Part shown: positions 1 to 9,032 of the stretch, one piece after another | Position numbering within the stretch: position 1 is the first letter of the stretch | Layout of the letters: every line of letters starts with the position of its first letter | From: Fimadaptatus sp050946055 | Lineage (GTDB): Bacteria; Bacillota; Clostridia; Christensenellales; Aristaeellaceae | Length of the DNA stretch: 64,000 bases | Direction: 5' to 3' | Assembly: GCA_050946055.1 (NCBI GenBank) | Contig: JBMNUB010000001.1 | Span: 62,001 to 126,000, forward strand | Notes under the pieces: model-generated | Told to the model about the DNA's origin: nothing | Seen by the model: only the letters and a program-made list of their open reading frames with translations | The model's database searches: none | Made by a program: the position numbers and the translations under genes

Positions 1-2565
1 ACGTCAGCCGACCAGAACTACAAGGGCGTGGTACCCAGCCAGTCCGTCACGGCGCGCGCCGTATCCGAGACCGAGGGCGTGGTCATACGCTATAAAGGCT
101 CGCTGACCGACGGCGTATACGGCGCATCCAACGGCGGCCAGATAGAGTCCTCGGCAAACAGATGGGGCGGCTCGCAGCTGCCTTACAGCACCGTCAAGGA
201 CGATCCCTATGACTACAAGAATCCCAAAAGCCCGGTAAAGCGCCTGACCGTGTATTCGGACATGGCGGGCAATCTTTCAAAGAAGGGCATGACTGCGCTC
301 AACAAGCTGCTGCTTGCCGAGGTGGAGGACGAGCTTAGCCCTTCACAGTATCAGCCGGACAGCGCCAAGATAGTCAGCATAAACGCCATCGAGCCTCATA
401 CCCCCAAGTATTCCTCGCCTTCGCGCATGTATCAGAAGATGCGCTTTGTGCTGACCGTGAGCGCCGTCACGACCGAGGGCGAGACGATTACCATACCCGG
501 CGACGTCGAGGTTAATCTGGACATATTCTCTCAGCTCGACAACTCCACGTTTGGCCTGTCGCATCAAAGCTCCCACAACGAGTTGTTCACTGTGGTAAAG
601 GACGATTCTAACTTCGTTATAGAATCGCGCCGCTGGGGTCACGGCGTGGGATACAGCCAGTATGGCGCGGAGCAGATGTCCAAGGAGGGCTATGGCTGGC
701 GCGAGATACTGGACTTCTATCACAACAGCAAGGTGTCCTATCCCACAGAGAAGTTCTCCCGCCCCAAGCTCACCGAGCTGGGCGACGCTGTGCCGCCCGA
801 GGTCACGCCCAAGCCCACGGCTCTGCCTGAGTGCGAGCTGTTCCCGCAGCCGCTCAAGGCCGTGGTCAAGGTAAGCAGCACGCTCAACATGCGCGTTGAG
901 CCCATGAGTGGCGCGCAGGTATTGACTACGCTGCGCAACGGCGACGAGGTCGCGGCCATAGGCGTGATAGGCGACTGGACTTTTGCCGAGTTTGGCGAGT
1001 ATGTGGGCTATGTAAGCACCAGATATCTGAACATGACCGACATACCCATGGCCACCAGCGATCCGGGCGTGACGCATGAGCCCACTACTCCTCCCATGCC
1101 CACGTCTACGCCCATAACAGTGCCGGACGAGGGCAAGTACATGCAGGTGATATGCTCCACATACGTCAACCTGCGCAGCGGCCCCGGCACGGGCTACGAT
1201 GCCATAGCCAGACTGCACAACGGCGATCTTGTGAAGCTGCTGGGCCTGAGCGGCACGTGGAGCCATGTGTACTACAATGGGCTGGAGGGCTATGTGTCCA
1301 GCAGCCTGCTGACCAGCGTGGAGACGGCGACCGCCGTGCCTTCCGATCAGCCCACGCCCACTCCTACACCCACGCCCGCACCCACACCCACCGCCGGGGC
1401 AGAACGCGCGGCGGTTGTCAACTGCTCGGGAAGCCTGAACGTGCGCAGCGCGCCCAGCACCGGCGCGTCCAAGGTCGGCATGCTAAAGCGCGGCGACAAA
1501 ATAACCGTGCTTGCCGAGGAGAACGGCTGGGCCAAGATAAAGTACAAGGACGGCGTGGCATACGTGAACGCGGCCTACATACGCTATGTGGACGCGCCCA
1601 CGGGTCAGCCCACGACCACGCCTACGCCCACCGCCACTGACGGGGCAGGCCGCGCGGCAGTTGTCAACTGCTCGAGCAGCCTGAACGTGCGCAGCGCGCC
1701 CAGCACTGGCGCGTCCAAGGTCGGCATGCTAAAGCGCGGCGACAACATAACCGTGCTCGCCGAGGAGAACGGCTGGGCCAAGATAAAGTACAAGGATGGC
1801 GTGGCATACGTGAACGCGGCCTACATACGCTATGTGGACGCGCCCACCGATGAACCCACCGGCGCGCCCACCGGTGTACCCACGGCGCGCCCCACGTCTG
1901 ATCCGGGCGGACAGGTGCCGGGCGACACTGCGACGCTGGTTTGCGGCGGCTCGATGAACATACGTCAGCTGCCCACGACGGCTAGCAGCTCTCTGGGCAT
2001 AGTGCGCGACGGCGCGACGGTAACTGTGCATTCGATAGGCAACGGCGTGGATGGCGATTGGGCCAATATAACCTATGCGGGCAAGACCGGCTATGTCAAG
2101 ACCAAGTATCTGGACTTCGGCAGCGCGCCCGCGCCCACCAAAGTCCCCGAAGCCACAGCGCAGCCCAAGCCCCCGCAGGACAATGACTATCAGCCCGGCA
2201 TAACCAACAAGGGGCGCGTGACTGCGACCGAGCTGAACATACGCCGCACTGCCAGCACATCTGCCGAAATAGTATATGAGCTGAAGCGCGGCGATGAGGT
2301 GGACATAGTGGACATAACTGCAGACGGCAAGTGGTTCTACGTTGTGTACGGCGAGTATGAGGGCTATTGTTCGCGCCAGTACATACAGCCTTTTGTCAGC
2401 GCCAACTCGCTGATAAAGCCCACCGGGCAGCCCGAACTGCCCACGGCAGAGCCTGCCGCAGAGCTGCCTTCGCCCGCACCCGGTGCTTCTCAGGATGCGG
2501 ATGAAGCCGGAGAAACTGAGCTGCCCGGCACAGAGGGCGCGGCGGACGGCGGCATGGCGGCGTAA
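1..2565 (+). CDS. SpoIID/LytB domain protein with six SH3 repeats (5' end cut by window)
   Basis: The reading frame is open from base 1, so the start and signal peptide lie outside. The first ~255 residues carry the SpoIID/LytB hallmarks: GVVPSQS, then YGASNGGQIESS with a WG pair, and the closing GHGVGYSQYGAEQMSKEG. SpoIID-type enzymes are lytic transglycosylases acting on peptidoglycan denuded by an amidase. Six bacterial SH3 domains follow (about 856-1032, 1135-1314, 1405-1590, 1650-1836, 1930-2115, 2212-2390), separated by Pro/Thr linkers, which should bind cell wall. Sporulation SpoIID proteins usually lack SH3 repeats, so a LytB-like wall-remodelling role is equally possible. A Pro/Glu/Ala-rich tail ends the protein; a terminator follows. 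Confidence 0.85.
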   Translation, partial: TSADQNYKGVVPSQSVTARAVSETEGVVIRYKGSLTDGVYGASNGGQIESSANRWGGSQLPYSTVKDDPYDYKNPKSPVKRLTVYSDMAGNLSKKGMTALNKLLLAEVEDELSPSQYQPDSAKIVSINAIEPHTPKYSSPSRMYQKMRFVLTVSAVTTEGETITIPGDVEVNLDIFSQLDNSTFGLSHQSSHNELFTVVKDDSNFVIESRRWGHGVGYSQYGAEQMSKEGYGWREILDFYHNSKVSYPTEKFSRPKLTELGDAVPPEVTPKPTALPECELFPQPLKAVVKVSSTLNMRVEPMSGAQVLTTLRNGDEVAAIGVIGDWTFAEFGEYVGYVSTRYLNMTDIPMATSDPGVTHEPTTPPMPTSTPITVPDEGKYMQVICSTYVNLRSGPGTGYDAIARLHNGDLVKLLGLSGTWSHVYYNGLEGYVSSSLLTSVETATAVPSDQPTPTPTPTPAPTPTAGAERAAVVNCSGSLNVRSAPSTGASKVGMLKRGDKITVLAEENGWAKIKYKDGVAYVNAAYIRYVDAPTGQPTTTPTPTATDGAGRAAVVNCSSSLNVRSAPSTGASKVGMLKRGDNITVLAEENGWAKIKYKDGVAYVNAAYIRYVDAPTDEPTGAPTGVPTARPTSDPGGQVPGDTATLVCGGSMNIRQLPTTASSSLGIVRDGATVTVHSIGNGVDGDWANITYAGKTGYVKTKYLDFGSAPAPTKVPEATAQPKPPQDNDYQPGITNKGRVTATELNIRRTASTSAEIVYELKRGDEVDIVDITADGKWFYVVYGEYEGYCSRQYIQPFVSANSLIKPTGQPELPTAEPAAELPSPAPGASQDADEAGETELPGTEGAADGGMAA
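1397..1847 (+). repeat. Tandem duplication of one SH3-encoding segment
   Basis: The segment 1397-1601 recurs at 1643-1847 (offset 246 bp, exactly 82 codons) with only a handful of base changes, so SH3 domains 3 and 4 are almost identical in protein and DNA. The other four SH3 domains are clearly diverged, which points to a recent in-frame duplication. Confidence 0.9.
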
Positions 2566-2590
2566 ACGCCTGACAAGCTTAGATAGGTAT

Positions 2591-2630
2591 ATCCCCGCTC
2601 ACAGCGTGCATGTGTGGGCGGGGATTTTTT
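2591..2630 (+). terminator. Intrinsic terminator after the SpoIID/SH3 gene
   Basis: The arms ATCCCCGC (2591-2598) and GCGGGGAT (2618-2625) form an 8-bp stem followed directly by a run of T to 2630, 25 bases past the stop codon. Confidence 0.85.
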
Positions 2631-2730
2631 ATGCGGCGGGCGGACAGGACGGTTATCTGCGGGCATATATGCGCCGTGCCTGCATACTGCGCGCGCATGC
2701 GCATAGAATTTGGCAGGAGGCGATGCGTGC

Positions 2731-4632
2731 ATGATAAAGAACGACTACCGGCGCGACATGATATTGTTGCGCCCGCTGGAGGATGGCATAAGCGGCTTTT
2801 GCCGATTGGAGGCGCGGGTGTCGCGCGGCAGCATAACGTACAACATACGCGCGCAGCGCAGCTTTGGCGGGCGGCTGATAGCCGTGCTGGCAGGAGTGCG
2901 CAACGGGCGCTGGCAAGCGGCGGCGGGCGGTGAGATACGCGCCGACGCATTGGGACAGGCGGGGTATTACTGGGAGTTTGACCCGCGCGCGATAAACTCG
3001 CTGGCGCTGGAAAACTATGCGCTGATAGGCGTGGCTGTGGACGGGCCGGACGCAAGGCTGCTGCTTGCCGGCAAGCAGGACAAGGGATGCATGGTCGATT
3101 GGCAGGCGGCTGAGCGAGCCGTGCATGAGCTGCTTGCACCCATGGATTCAGGCGCGGCGCATGCGGAGAAAATGGGCGGCGCCGATGCTGCCGATGCCGG
3201 CAGCGATGTGCGGTCAGCGATGAATACGCCCGCTGCAACAGCCGCAGCGGGCGATGCACAGCCATGCTGCCGGTCGCCGCAGCCGCAGGCCGAATCGGAC
3301 AGCGCGGCAGATGCGGGCGCGCCCGCGCGTGAACGTGCATCGGGCGGCGGGGAGGTCGCGGACGACAACTGTGCGCAGGAGGGCGGCTCTGCGGACATGG
3401 CCGCAGCAGAGGGTCAGGCAGCCGACGCGAGTGAACACTGCCGCCGGAGCGAAGGCGCGCAGGCAAATGCCCATGCCCATCCTGCGCCGCACAGCACATC
3501 CTGCGGCATGCGGTTTGAGATATGCGGCGACGGCGGCGTGCAGGATCGCTCACGCCTCATACGAGTGCTGGGCGCGTCGATTGCGGGGGAGAAGGACTGC
3601 GAGCTGGATGACGATGCGCTGGAACGCGCCATAGCACAGGCGCTGCGCGGAGTAATGGGGCGGCTGGGCTTGGATGGCGATGACTCTGCAGCGCCGCAGG
3701 CCAGCGCGCCGGATGCCGCTTCTGCATCGCGGGAGAGCGCAACGCCGCAGTCTGGCGCGGCATCGGAGGAGAGCGCAACGCCGCAGTCTGGCGCGGCATT
3801 GGAGGAGAGCGCAACGCCACAGACAAGCGCGGCATCGGAGGAGAGCGCAACGCCACAGACAAGTGCGGCATTGGAGGACAGCGCAACGCCGCAGACAAGT
3901 GCGGCATTGGAGGACAGCACAACGCCACAGACAAGTGCGGCATTGGAGGAGAGCGCAACGCCACAGACAAGTGCAGCATCGAATGATGTACCCTACATAT
4001 CACCGAATGCGGCAGACAGCGAATCGGATGAGATGCGCATTGCGGCAGCTTTGCTGGAAGAAGAACGAGAGCGTGAAAGCGATGGCGATGGTGCGGCTCT
4101 GCAAAGCATGTGCGATGAACCCAAGGCCACCGTGCTTCAGGGCGGCGATGGACGGGAATTCGCCGCGCCAGGCGCACATCTGCGCGACGCGAACGCACAG
4201 TCAGCCGATGGCGGCACAGCTGCGCCGAGCGGGGTTGCCGGGCCGAATGATGTCTCTGCTCGCAGTGCTGCCGCCGCGACAGGCGATGCCGCTGAACCTT
4301 GGCTGCTGGAGGGACTGTGCGCGCAGGAGCGGACTTGGCCGGATTGCTGCGCCGAGCTTAAGCCGCTGTTCTGCGGGGCGGTGCGCGCCTGCCCGCTGGA
4401 TGAGCCGGGATTCGTGTTCGTGCGCGCGCCCATGGCGGGCGGCGGCAGCTGCGCTGTGGGCGTAAAGTGCGAGGATGGACTGCCGTCGGAGGTGATGTAT
4501 CTGATCCCCGGCAACCGCGCCGCCGTGCCGCCCGCCGGACTGGAGGGCTATGTGTGGCGCGAGGGCGAGGGCGGCGGCTTCTGGGTGGCCAGACAGGATG
4601 CGTACACTGGGACAATGCTGTTTGACCAATAG
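2731..4632 (+). CDS. Unknown protein with conserved-looking ends and a low-complexity repeat core
   Basis: A 633-residue protein of unrecognised function. The ATG at 2731 is chosen because GGAGG sits ten bases upstream (2716-2720). The first ~140 residues look folded (GISGFCRLEARVSRG, then VAVDGPDARLLLAGKQ), as do the last ~110 (WPDCCAELKPLF, PSEVMYLIPG, GFWVARQD). Between them lie ~380 residues rich in Ala, Asp, Glu and Ser, including seven 12-residue repeats. No signal peptide or membrane segment is visible, so it is probably cytoplasmic. The layout (N-terminal beta-rich domain, disordered linker, C-terminal domain) recalls uncharacterised clostridial proteins of the DUF6128 kind, but I cannot confirm that. 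It stands alone between two terminator/promoter regions. Confidence 0.7.
   Translation: MIKNDYRRDMILLRPLEDGISGFCRLEARVSRGSITYNIRAQRSFGGRLIAVLAGVRNGRWQAAAGGEIRADALGQAGYYWEFDPRAINSLALENYALIGVAVDGPDARLLLAGKQDKGCMVDWQAAERAVHELLAPMDSGAAHAEKMGGADAADAGSDVRSAMNTPAATAAAGDAQPCCRSPQPQAESDSAADAGAPARERASGGGEVADDNCAQEGGSADMAAAEGQAADASEHCRRSEGAQANAHAHPAPHSTSCGMRFEICGDGGVQDRSRLIRVLGASIAGEKDCELDDDALERAIAQALRGVMGRLGLDGDDSAAPQASAPDAASASRESATPQSGAASEESATPQSGAALEESATPQTSAASEESATPQTSAALEDSATPQTSAALEDSTTPQTSAALEESATPQTSAASNDVPYISPNAADSESDEMRIAAALLEEERERESDGDGAALQSMCDEPKATVLQGGDGREFAAPGAHLRDANAQSADGGTAAPSGVAGPNDVSARSAAAATGDAAEPWLLEGLCAQERTWPDCCAELKPLFCGAVRACPLDEPGFVFVRAPMAGGGSCAVGVKCEDGLPSEVMYLIPGNRAAVPPAGLEGYVWREGEGGGFWVARQDAYTGTMLFDQ
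3733..3984 (+). repeat. Seven in-frame 36-bp repeats
   Basis: Seven consecutive 36-bp units encode variants of the 12-residue motif ESATPQTSAALE (Ser/Gly, Ser/Leu and Glu/Asp substitutions). The period is a multiple of three, so copy-number changes keep the frame of the surrounding gene. Confidence 0.95.
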
Positions 4633-4755
4633 GCATTTTGCGCGCCGCAGGAATTCTATTATAAGAGAATGTAAATGCATGGTGATGCTCATGCGCCAAA
4701 AGCAAAATATTTATAGCGAAAATGGCGCGCTTCGGCAAAAAATAACACGAGTGGC

Positions 4756-4784
4756 TTGAAATAGCAGACAGAAATTGGTAAAAT
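4756..4784 (+). promoter_or_regulatory. Sigma-A type promoter for the methyltransferase gene
   Basis: TTGAAA at 4756-4761 and TAAAAT at 4779-4784 are separated by exactly 17 bases, in an AT-rich pocket 33 bases upstream of the ATG at 4817. Confidence 0.7.
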
Positions 4785-4816
4785 ATATCCGTAGTATGAT
4801 AAAAGTGAGAACGCAT

Positions 4817-5881
4817 ATGCTGGTTATTTTACTTGCACCCCATCAGAATTGTAGATATCAGGCATCAGTTGAACAACTTTCGCGCGCAGAGCTGGAACTG
4901 ACTCTGCGCGCTGTGGGCATTGACGCTCAGGTCAACGTGCGCGCTTATACCGGCCATAACGCGCTCTGTGTCCAGGCGTCGGAAGATGATGAGCGGCTTG
5001 TGCGGCTGCTGGGACGGATGTCGTCCATGTACATGACCTGCCGCGCGGGCGAGGACGGAGCGCTCTATCCCATGTTTGGCAGATTGCCCGCCATGCTGGG
5101 CGAGGATCTATCCGGCATACTGAAGTACAAGGGCAAGACCAACGAGTCCTTTACGCGCATGCTGCTGAACGTGGCGCGCTTAAGCAGCGCTTACGCGCTG
5201 GAACAGGGACCGCTGGACGTATTTGACCCGGTATGCGGCAAGGGTACGGGACTGCTGGAGGCGCTCAACGCAGGCGACAATGCCATGGGCGTGGACGTGG
5301 ACGGCAAGGCGCTGGCCGAGCTGCAGGCCTTTCTGAAGCGATATCTGACCTATCACAGACTCAAGCATGGCACGGAGGTAAGCTCGCTGACTGCGGGCGG
5401 CAAGCCGCGCAGGCTCTGGCAGCTGCATGTGGCCGCCGATGCCGCCGCGTTCAAGGCGGGGGACAAGCGCACATTGAGCGTGGCCGAATGCGATACGCTG
5501 CTGTCGGACAAGCTCATGCCGCGCAGGCGCTTCCACATCATTGCGGGCGATTTGCCCTATGGCGTGCAGCACGCTACGCATAGCGCTGACAGCAATACGG
5601 CCTTCTCTCCCGCAGGCAAGGGCGCGCAACCCCGCGCAAAGTCCGTGCGCATAGACCAGTTCACCGCCGAAGCTGTGCCGGTGTGGGCGCGCATGCTGCG
5701 TCCCGGCGGAGCCATGGCGCTCTCGTTCAACGCATATACGCTGAGCAGGGATGTGCTGAGGGAGCAGATGCGCAGATGCAATCTGGAGGTAATGGAAGGC
5801 GGGCCTTATGATGCCATGAGGCACTGGGTCGAGCAGGCCGTGGACAGGGACATAGCCGTGGGAGTAAAGCCGCGCAGCTGA
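4817..5881 (+). CDS. Class I SAM-dependent methyltransferase, TRM11/RlmKL-like
   Basis: A 354-residue protein. The ATG at 4817 follows AGTGAG and lies just downstream of the promoter; an earlier ATG at 4775 is inside the promoter. The SAM-binding glycine motif is FDPVCGKGTGLLEAL (near residue 135) and the acidic strand end is GVDVDGKAL. The catalytic loop GDLPYG (near residue 245) is the D/N-PPY-type motif of enzymes that methylate an exocyclic amino group of RNA bases, as in the tRNA guanine-N2 methyltransferase Trm11. The N-terminal ~110 residues may stand in for a THUMP-like RNA-binding region. RNA as the substrate is inferred; the exact nucleotide is unknown. Confidence 0.75.
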   Translation: MLVILLAPHQNCRYQASVEQLSRAELELTLRAVGIDAQVNVRAYTGHNALCVQASEDDERLVRLLGRMSSMYMTCRAGEDGALYPMFGRLPAMLGEDLSGILKYKGKTNESFTRMLLNVARLSSAYALEQGPLDVFDPVCGKGTGLLEALNAGDNAMGVDVDGKALAELQAFLKRYLTYHRLKHGTEVSSLTAGGKPRRLWQLHVAADAAAFKAGDKRTLSVAECDTLLSDKLMPRRRFHIIAGDLPYGVQHATHSADSNTAFSPAGKGAQPRAKSVRIDQFTAEAVPVWARMLRPGGAMALSFNAYTLSRDVLREQMRRCNLEVMEGGPYDAMRHWVEQAVDRDIAVGVKPRS

Positions 5882-6037
5882 TGGGCGCGGATGCATTTGC
5901 GGTAATAGAGCCGGGACCTTTTGAATATAATTATTTTGAACTGTTTAGCATAGAACGATGCGCGCAAGCGCAACATTTCTACTTCAATGCAAAGACGCGC
6001 ACGCGCTTTACATGTCGGGGACCCGGAAGGAGCATTT

Positions 6038-8398
6038 ATGGATTATAAAACGTTATATGAGAAGACAGTGGTCGAACTTCGCGCTATCGCAAAGCAATAT
6101 GGCGTAAAACTGACCAGCGGCCTAAATAAAGAGGGCATAATAATGCGCTTGCTGGATGAGTATCAGCGCATACTTGACGAACGCGAGAGCCAGGCGCGCG
6201 CCGCTGCAGATGAGGTCAGGGCCGATGCATCGCAGGAGAGTCCGGACGCGGGCAAGGCAAATGAAGCCCAGCCCGAGGCCGTTCAGCCCGAGGCCGCCCA
6301 GCCTGAGATAAGCGCCGCAGCGCCGGTCGAAGCCCAGAAGGCAGATAAGCCTGCCAAGGCCAGCAGGTCGGGCAGGTCGCGATCCTCCAAGGCGGCATCC
6401 GGCGCGCATAAGCCGGATAAAGCCGCTGCCGGGGCCGCGCCCGAGCAGCAGGCATCCGAGGGTGCGCCCGCTGTGCAGGCCGTTGTCGAGTCCGCGCCCG
6501 CCGCCGAGCAGCCCGAAGTTGAGAGCCGCAATGAGACTGAGCCGGTGGAAGCGCCGCGCGACGAGCAATATGACGCCGCTGCGCCTGCGCCCGACCAGTC
6601 GAGCGAAGCGGAGGAAGCCGGCGGTCATGTCGAGTACGGGTACGGCGCGGAGAGCCGCACAGAGCCTGCCCGCGAGGCGGACGGCGACGAGCAGCGCACG
6701 GGCAGAGTGCAGCGCACCGGCGAGAGCGCATATTCGCGCCCCACGTATCAGGCGATGCAGCAGCGCGATGCTGAGCGCGCCGCAGGCTATCAGCGCCGCG
6801 ATGACCGCGCCAAGTCCGGCTTTGCGCCCCGCGCGGACAAGCCCTATGCGCAGCCCGCGCAGCGCGGCGGCTACAACCGCATGCAGGACAGGCCGCCCTA
6901 TGGCCGCAGCGATGATACTCAGCGCGGCTACAAGTCCAATGGATATCAGGACAGGTATCAGCGCGCGGGCGGCTCGATGCGCAGCTACGACCAGATGCGC
7001 GGATATCAGGATCAGTCGCGCACTCAGCAGCGCGATGACAGGTACAATCAGGGCTATCAGCAGTCCGATGCGACGCATGGCGACTACCAGCGCGGACAGG
7101 ACTATGGCTATCAGCATCAGGACGAGTATCAGCCGCGCCAGTATCAGTCGCGCGGTCGATATGACGACGACGACCGCCGCGTGCCATATTACAATGCCGA
7201 GTACGGCACCTCCAATCCCGCCGTGCCGGAGATGCTGCACAGCGGCGAGTGTGGCGACGGCGAGGGCGTGCTGGAGATAATGCCCGACGGCTATGGCTTC
7301 CTGCGCGCCGAGAACTACAAGCAGGGCAACAACGACGTGTATCTGTCCATAGCGCAGATAAGGCGCTTCTGCCTGCGCACCGGCGATCTTGTGACAGGCA
7401 AGACCCGCGCCAGCCGCGAGGGAGACCGGTATCAGGCGCTGCTCTACATAACCGCGGTAAACGGCCAGCCGCCCGAGACTGCGGTCAACCGCCGCGCATT
7501 TGACGAGCTTACGCCCATATATCCCGACGAGCGGCTGCGCCTGGAGAACGAGCACAACTCCAAGGATCTGGCGATACGCTGCATAGACATGATATCGCCC
7601 ATAGGCAAGGGACAGCGCGGCCTGATAGTCGCTCCGCCCAAGGCCGGCAAGACCGTGTTGCTCAAGAAGATAGCCAACGCCATAAGCGAGAACTATCCGG
7701 ATGTGAAGCTGATAGTACTGCTGATAGACGAGCGCCCCGAGGAAGTCACCGACATGCAGCGCTCCATAAACGGCGATGTGGTGTTCTCCACGTTCGACGA
7801 GCAGCCCGAGAACCACGCCCGCATGGCCGAGATAGTGCTGGAGCGCGCCAAGCGTCTGGTCGAACATGGTCAGGACGTTATCGTGCTGCTGGATTCGCTG
7901 ACGAGGCTGGCGCGCGCATACAATCTTGTCGTGCCGCCGTCCGGACGCACGCTGTCGGGCGGTCTGGATCCGGCGTCGCTGTTCAAGCCCAAGCGCTTCT
8001 TCGGCGCGGCGCGCAATATCGAAAACGGCGGAAGCCTTACCATAATCGCCACGGCTCTGGTCGAGACCGGCAGCCGCATGGACGAGATAATATTCGAGGA
8101 GTTCAAGGGTACGGGCAATATGGAGATACACCTTGACCGCAAGCTCTCCGAAAAGCGCATATTCCCGGCCATAGACCTCAACAAGTCCGGCACGCGCCGC
8201 GACGATCTGCTGCTGAGCCAGAAGGAGCTGGACGCGACCTATCAGGTGCGCCGGGTGCTTTCGGGCGGCAACAATCAGGAGGCCGCCGAGCAGCTGATAA
8301 GCATGCTGTCCAAGACGGCCAGCAATGACGAGTTCTTCGGCAGGCTAAAGGACGGCATAGCCGCATGGGAGAAGGAAGGCTACACTCTGGGCGACTGA
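6038..8398 (+). CDS. rho: Transcription termination factor Rho with a large disordered insertion
   Basis: A 786-residue hexameric RNA helicase that ends transcription. The ATG at 6038 has GGAAGGAG six bases upstream. Residues ~1-45 form the Rho N-terminal helical domain. Residues ~50-395 are a low-complexity insertion: first Ala/Glu/Pro-rich, then rich in Arg, Gln, Tyr and Gly. The RNA-binding cold-shock-like domain begins near residue 401 (GVLEIMPDGYGFLRAENY). The ATPase core carries Walker A APPKAGKT (about residue 532) and Walker B VIVLLDSLTRLARAYN (about residue 612), plus the GGLDPASLFKPKRFFGAAR region. E. coli Rho has 419 residues, so the insertion accounts for nearly all of the extra length. 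It heads the rpmE-yqhQ-prmC-prfA block. Confidence 0.97.
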   Translation: MDYKTLYEKTVVELRAIAKQYGVKLTSGLNKEGIIMRLLDEYQRILDERESQARAAADEVRADASQESPDAGKANEAQPEAVQPEAAQPEISAAAPVEAQKADKPAKASRSGRSRSSKAASGAHKPDKAAAGAAPEQQASEGAPAVQAVVESAPAAEQPEVESRNETEPVEAPRDEQYDAAAPAPDQSSEAEEAGGHVEYGYGAESRTEPAREADGDEQRTGRVQRTGESAYSRPTYQAMQQRDAERAAGYQRRDDRAKSGFAPRADKPYAQPAQRGGYNRMQDRPPYGRSDDTQRGYKSNGYQDRYQRAGGSMRSYDQMRGYQDQSRTQQRDDRYNQGYQQSDATHGDYQRGQDYGYQHQDEYQPRQYQSRGRYDDDDRRVPYYNAEYGTSNPAVPEMLHSGECGDGEGVLEIMPDGYGFLRAENYKQGNNDVYLSIAQIRRFCLRTGDLVTGKTRASREGDRYQALLYITAVNGQPPETAVNRRAFDELTPIYPDERLRLENEHNSKDLAIRCIDMISPIGKGQRGLIVAPPKAGKTVLLKKIANAISENYPDVKLIVLLIDERPEEVTDMQRSINGDVVFSTFDEQPENHARMAEIVLERAKRLVEHGQDVIVLLDSLTRLARAYNLVVPPSGRTLSGGLDPASLFKPKRFFGAARNIENGGSLTIIATALVETGSRMDEIIFEEFKGTGNMEIHLDRKLSEKRIFPAIDLNKSGTRRDDLLLSQKELDATYQVRRVLSGGNNQEAAEQLISMLSKTASNDEFFGRLKDGIAAWEKEGYTLGD

Positions 8399-8509
8399 GC
8401 AATCGCTCATCATCCGCGTCAATATGCGGAATATCTGGTGCAAGGCTGCGCTCCGGGTTATCAAACGCGCCCCGCAAGGCTAATTAATTGTGAAAATAGC
8501 AAATTGCGA

Positions 8510-8538
8510 TTGCAATGCTGAGCGGGCTGTGGTATAAT
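8510..8538 (+). promoter_or_regulatory. Strong sigma-A promoter for rpmE
   Basis: TTGCAA (8510-8515), a 17-base spacer and TATAAT (8533-8538), with TGG directly before the -10 hexamer giving an extended -10 element. rpmE is therefore transcribed independently of rho. Confidence 0.85.
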
Positions 8539-8603
8539 AGCTCTTGCAGTTTGTAACGAGGCTATACGTCCCAAGGGGCGTATCTAAATGTGAGGTGAGA
8601 TCC

Positions 8604-8801
8604 GTGAAAGAGGGCATACATCCTAAGTACGGCAAGGCGGTCGTTCGTTGCGTATGCGGCGAGACTTTCGAGACCGGCTCGACCAAGAAGGAACTGCGCG
8701 TCGATATCTGCTCTAAGTGCCATCCGTTCTTCACCGGCAAGCAGAAGCTGGTGGACACCGGCGGACGTGTCGATCGCTTCAAGAAGCGCTACGGCATGTA
8801 A
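8604..8801 (+). CDS. rpmE: 50S ribosomal protein L31, zinc-binding form
   Basis: A 65-residue protein starting at GTG 8604, with GAGGTGA five bases upstream; longer readings would start inside the leader. It begins KEGIHPKYGKAVVRCVCG and contains four cysteines in CxC and CxxC arrangement (RCVCG, ICSKCHPF), the zinc ligands of C+ L31. The C-terminal VDRFKKRYGM is typical of the family. L31 bridges the ribosomal subunits. It has its own promoter and terminator. Confidence 0.97.
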   Translation: MKEGIHPKYGKAVVRCVCGETFETGSTKKELRVDICSKCHPFFTGKQKLVDTGGRVDRFKKRYGM

Positions 8802-8860
8802 TAGGCGGTATTGCCGGTCGCCATTTGGACGGCCAGCGCAGTGCGTGAATTAGCGAAATA

Positions 8861-8892
8861 CAGACCGGCGTAAGCACGGTCTGTTTTTCTTT
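8861..8892 (+). terminator. Intrinsic terminator after rpmE
   Basis: CAGACCG (8861-8867) pairs with CGGTCTG (8877-8883), followed by TTTTTCTTT. Confidence 0.85.
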
Positions 8893-9032
8893 GCAGGCAA
8901 TTTTCACTGGCGGCGCACAATGCGCGCGGGCGCGCGGTTTTTTGCCACATTTGGCGGGTATAATATACACATAAATGCACAAGGGGCCATGTGCCTTGAG
9001 CGCTATGATACTGGCCTTGGGAGGTAAATAAA

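Noticed and set aside
1152..1640. Plus-strand alternative frame within the SH3 region
   Set aside because: Out-of-frame shadow of the SH3 repeats, low complexity, no start signal.
2579..3553. 324-codon minus-strand frame opposite the repeat-containing unknown gene
   Set aside because: Arg/Pro/His-rich shadow frame with no start signal; the plus-strand gene has the ribosome binding site and sensible composition.
6122..8131. Open frame of 669 codons on the minus strand opposite rho
   Set aside because: Antisense shadow, extremely Ala/Leu/Arg-rich, no start signal.
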